Shown here piece by piece: positions 61,457-64,000 of a stretch of 64,000 nucleotides of DNA. The position numbers and the translations under genes were made by a program. The notes beneath the pieces were generated by a model. It was given only the letters and a program-made list of their open reading frames with translations. It searched no databases and had not been told where the DNA came from. Source of the stretch: Vibrio casei (GTDB lineage Bacteria; Pseudomonadota; Gammaproteobacteria; Enterobacterales; Vibrionaceae); contig NZ_AP018681.1 in the NCBI RefSeq assembly GCF_002218025.2, forward strand, positions 558,001 through 622,000. The letters are read 5' to 3'. The stretch's first letter is position 1; the number at the start of each line of letters is the position of its first letter.

Positions 61457-62647
61457 TTACAGCATTAAAGATACTGACTCTTGTGCAATCACAAATTCTT
61501 CATTGGTTGGAATAACCATAGCAACAGGTGAATCGGCTGTTGTAATAATCCCTTCTTCGCCAAAGCGCGCATCCGCATCCGCTTGTTCATTTTCTTTATA
61601 ACCAAAGATTTTCAGGTATTTTAAAATTTCACGACGGATTGGAAGCGCATTTTCACCAATGCCACCGGTAAAGATAATCCCATCTAAATGATCGAGCGCT
61701 ACCATGTAAGATCCAATATATTTAGCCACGCGATAAGTAAACACTTCAAAAGCTAATTTTGCACCTTCATGCCCTTCTTCCATTGCCTCTAAAATCCCAC
61801 GAGCATCGCTGGTTAATCCCGATACACCAAGAAAACCCGATTTTTTATTCAAGGTTTCGAACACTTGCTCTTGGGTCCAACCTTTGTTCATTAAGAACTC
61901 AATGATACCTGGATCAAGATCACCACAACGTGTGCCCATCATAAGGCCTGAAAGTGGTGTGAAGCCCATACTGGTGTCAACACTTTTACCATTTTTAATC
62001 GCACAAACTGATGCGCCGTTACCAAGATGCACAGAGATAAAACTCGAATCATCTATTGGTTTATTCAGCATTTTTGCCGCTTCACGACTCACATAATAAT
62101 GGCTAGTACCATGAAAACCATAACGACGAATACCAAAATCTTCATACAAGGTTTTATCTATTGCTCCAGTATAAGCTTTAGCCGGCATGGTTTGATGGAA
62201 AGCGGTATCAAAAACAGCAAACTGAGGAAGATCAGGAAAAGCCTTTAAGGCAGCTTTAATACCGATAACATTCGCAGGGGCATGTAATGGTGCTAATTCT
62301 TTTACCGCTTCAATATCATTAAGAACTTGTTCATTTATTTTAACGGTTTTCGTAAATTTTTCTCCGCCATGGACAATACGGTGCCCAACAGCAATCACAG
62401 CATCTGTTAAAGCGTATTCACTGACAATACCAACCAATTTACTGATAGCTAATTGATGATGATTCTCTTCACCAACAATAGACGTTTGTTGCTTGTTGCC
62501 TTGATACTTCCAACTCATGCGAGAGTCTTCTAATCCAAAGCACTCTCCTAGCCCAGTTAAAACGGCCTCTCCAGTTTTTGAATTAATGACGGCAAATTTA
62601 AGCGATGAACTACCAGAGTTAATAACTAATACATATTGATTTGACAT
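61457..62647 (-). CDS. ackA: Acetate kinase
   Basis: The start MSNQYVLVINSGSSSLKFAV is chosen; the longer frame upstream is not conserved in the family. The 396-residue enzyme interconverts acetate and acetyl phosphate. VGHRIVHGGEKFT, FDTAFHQTMP, GFHGTSHYYVS and IFTGGIGENALPIRR are signature motifs. No pta gene is adjacent, so this is probably a second acetate kinase gene (AckA2-type). Confidence 0.93.
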   Translation of the reverse strand: MSNQYVLVINSGSSSLKFAVINSKTGEAVLTGLGECFGLEDSRMSWKYQGNKQQTSIVGEENHHQLAISKLVGIVSEYALTDAVIAVGHRIVHGGEKFTKTVKINEQVLNDIEAVKELAPLHAPANVIGIKAALKAFPDLPQFAVFDTAFHQTMPAKAYTGAIDKTLYEDFGIRRYGFHGTSHYYVSREAAKMLNKPIDDSSFISVHLGNGASVCAIKNGKSVDTSMGFTPLSGLMMGTRCGDLDPGIIEFLMNKGWTQEQVFETLNKKSGFLGVSGLTSDARGILEAMEEGHEGAKLAFEVFTYRVAKYIGSYMVALDHLDGIIFTGGIGENALPIRREILKYLKIFGYKENEQADADARFGEEGIITTADSPVAMVIPTNEEFVIAQESVSLML

Positions 62648-62882
62648 GAACTTTCTCTGTGCTGTGATGGTTGAGAGACGAATTCCATTTCGTGACAATG
62701 AAATTATTGTACCATTATTCAATAATTTTTTAATCTTTCAACTTTTTTTATTAACAAAGTGTATTTTGTATCGAATGACTTGATCTAAAGCAAAAGATGA
62801 TTTCTTTTGAAATTAAAATAAATTCGAATCAATCCGTTTGTTTATGACATGAATCTTATTTAGAACGAGACCTAAGCAGAAA

Positions 62883-62916
62883 AAAAGCCGAGACACTTAA
62901 CGTATCTCGGCTTTTT
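62883..62916 (-). terminator. Terminator after the DEAD-box helicase gene
   Basis: AAAAAGCCGAGA pairs with TCTCGGCTTTTT around an 11-nt loop, with A and T runs on both sides. It ends the minus-strand helicase transcript about 30 bp past its stop. Confidence 0.88.
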
Positions 62917-62945
62917 ATAAATTAATCAAAAACTGATTAAATTAT

Positions 62946-64000
62946 TTATACATCACGACTTGGACGAGCGGCTGGCTTGCCAGCTTTAGGGCCACGGTTA
63001 CGATCAAAGCGACGCTCACCATTACCCGTACCACTGCCACCCTCACGACGACCACGATGACCTTCACCACCACGACCACGTGGAGCACCACCATCACGGC
63101 GTGGAGCTCCGCCAGTACGAGGACCACGAGATTCGCGGAAATCATCAAAATCACATACAACTGCGCTTACTTCTTTTTGACGAATGCGCAGCTTCTTAAG
63201 CTTACCAGCAACTTCAGAAGTCATTGCTTTTGGAAGCTGAACAAACGTATGACCTTGAGCCAGTTTAATTGCACCAATTGAATGTTTTGTTAAACCAAGT
63301 TCATTTGCCAATGCACCAACGATATCTTTAACTTGGACACCACTATCACGGCCAACTTGCAATTGGTAAGTATCCCAATCTTGCTTAGTGCCACCAAATG
63401 AACGACCGCCATCACGTCCACTAGGACCTGCATCACGAGGATTATCACGACGTTCTTTACGACGCTTACTATCACGCTCAATGGCTTCGATCATAGGATC
63501 TGCGCCAGTGTAGAACAATGGACGTTTACCTTGTTGGCGTTGCAATAAAATAGCAGCTAATGTTGCGGCATCAACTTCTAATGACACTTGAAGCTTTTCA
63601 ATTAATTCAGCAAATTTCTCAATAGTGTTGCTAGTTTTTTCTGCTTCTAATTCTGCACTTAACTTAATAAGACGAGCTTCTGCCACTTTATCGCGGTTAG
63701 GAAGTTGAATTTCTTCCATGCTTGATTTAGTAACACGCTCAATCGTGCGAAGCATACGAATTTGGTTAGTACGAACCAACAATACGGCTTTACCAGTACG
63801 TCCAGCACGGCCAGTACGACCAATACGGTGGATGTATGATTCAGTATCGAATGGAATATCGTAGTTAAATACGTGAGTAATACGAGGTACATCAAGTCCA
63901 CGAGCCACAACGTCAGTTGCAACAAGGATATCAATTACGCCACGTTTGATGTTATCAACAGTGCGTTCACGTTGCGCTTGAGGAATATCACCGTGTAATG
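62946..64000 (-). CDS. deaD: DeaD/CsdA-type DEAD-box RNA helicase (5' part outside window)
   Basis: The frame runs to the window edge, so only the C-terminal 351 residues are seen. They include helicase motifs V and VI ([40 protein letters not shown]). A DbpA-type RNA-binding domain follows (about 165 residues before the end, [20 protein letters not shown]). An Arg/Gly-rich tail ([17 protein letters not shown]) closes it. DeaD unwinds RNA in ribosome assembly and cold adaptation. The domain order is diagnostic, but a closely related paralogue cannot be excluded. Confidence 0.88.
   Translation of the reverse strand, partial: LHGDIPQAQRERTVDNIKRGVIDILVATDVVARGLDVPRITHVFNYDIPFDTESYIHRIGRTGRAGRTGKAVLLVRTNQIRMLRTIERVTKSSMEEIQLPNRDKVAEARLIKLSAELEAEKTSNTIEKFAELIEKLQVSLEVDAATLAAILLQRQQGKRPLFYTGADPMIEAIERDSKRRKERRDNPRDAGPSGRDGGRSFGGTKQDWDTYQLQVGRDSGVQVKDIVGALANELGLTKHSIGAIKLAQGHTFVQLPKAMTSEVAGKLKKLRIRQKEVSAVVCDFDDFRESRGPRTGGAPRRDGGAPRGRGGEGHRGRREGGSGTGNGERRFDRNRGPKAGKPAARPSRDV

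Noticed and set aside
62942..63160. Overlapping Val-rich open frames on both strands in the helicase tail
   Set aside because: They arise from the Arg/Gly codon bias of the helicase C-terminus and have no supporting signals.

Overview
The window looks like a Vibrionaceae chromosome, most likely an Aliivibrio such as the fischeri, salmonicida or wodanis group. It is AT-rich, its core genes are typical of vibrios (hutZ/hutX, tonB1-exbB1-exbD1-hutBCD, the fabH2/trxC pair, DUF2789, DUF2986 and DUF3389 proteins, queE/queD, yciH, SgrR), and it carries many insertion sequences and disrupted genes, as cold-water Aliivibrio do. The species call is inference.

Layout. (1) 1-6.5 kb: a DUF413/MaoP-like gene end, a DsbA-family periplasmic thioredoxin, a possible structured RNA, and a lipoprotein gene split by two different but related IS3-type elements. 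(2) 6.5-8.4 kb: a decayed filamentous-phage remnant (secretin pseudogene, folded attP-like inverted dif sequences, hairpin-rich phage intergenic region, two small genes). It ends at a near-perfect Xer recombination site (dif) at 8251-8278, so this is probably the replication terminus of a chromosome. (3) 8.4-31.2 kb: ordinary core genes, including a truncated MATE pump, yciH, a Xer-like recombinase with a substituted catalytic His, ddl, a SPOR lipoprotein, the Pat acetyltransferase, a frameshifted LysR regulator beside a Fur-controlled TonB-dependent haem-type receptor, galE, pxpA, a two-gene YeeE/YedE sulfur transporter, fabH2, trxC, an MFS transporter, queE/queD, cutA, sgrR and a hotdog thioesterase. 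(4) 31.77-54.48 kb: a 22.7-kb mobile element inserted in an M48 lipoprotein metalloprotease gene. (5) 54.5-61 kb: the haem uptake system. (6) 61-64 kb: a YfcZ/YiiS-family protein, acetate kinase and the end of a DeaD-type RNA helicase.

The 22.7-kb element is the most unusual part. It has a large serine recombinase at its left end, phage morphogenesis genes (S49 capsid-type protease, tape-measure protein), and a 519-residue protein with the three active-site motifs of the PolA/T7-RNA-polymerase superfamily, including the HDSF motif C typical of single-subunit RNA polymerases. It also has a long non-coding zone with four copies of an ~80-bp two-armed repeat, iteron-like G-rich motifs, competing hairpins, and a promoter-to-terminator unit that could be a small RNA. 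Five IS3-type copies and one IS66-type copy have entered it. Four host reading frames can be rebuilt exactly by removing each IS and one copy of its target duplication. One IS3 copy lacks a target duplication and marks a probable deletion. Terminase, portal and major capsid genes were not recognised, so the element is either a deleted prophage or a reduced, satellite-like element.

Iron and haem: the receptor at 17.3 kb, with a Fur box, would pass haem to the TonB1-ExbB1-ExbD1-powered HutBCD importer, and HutX/HutZ would handle or degrade it in the cytoplasm. No hutW is present next to hutX.
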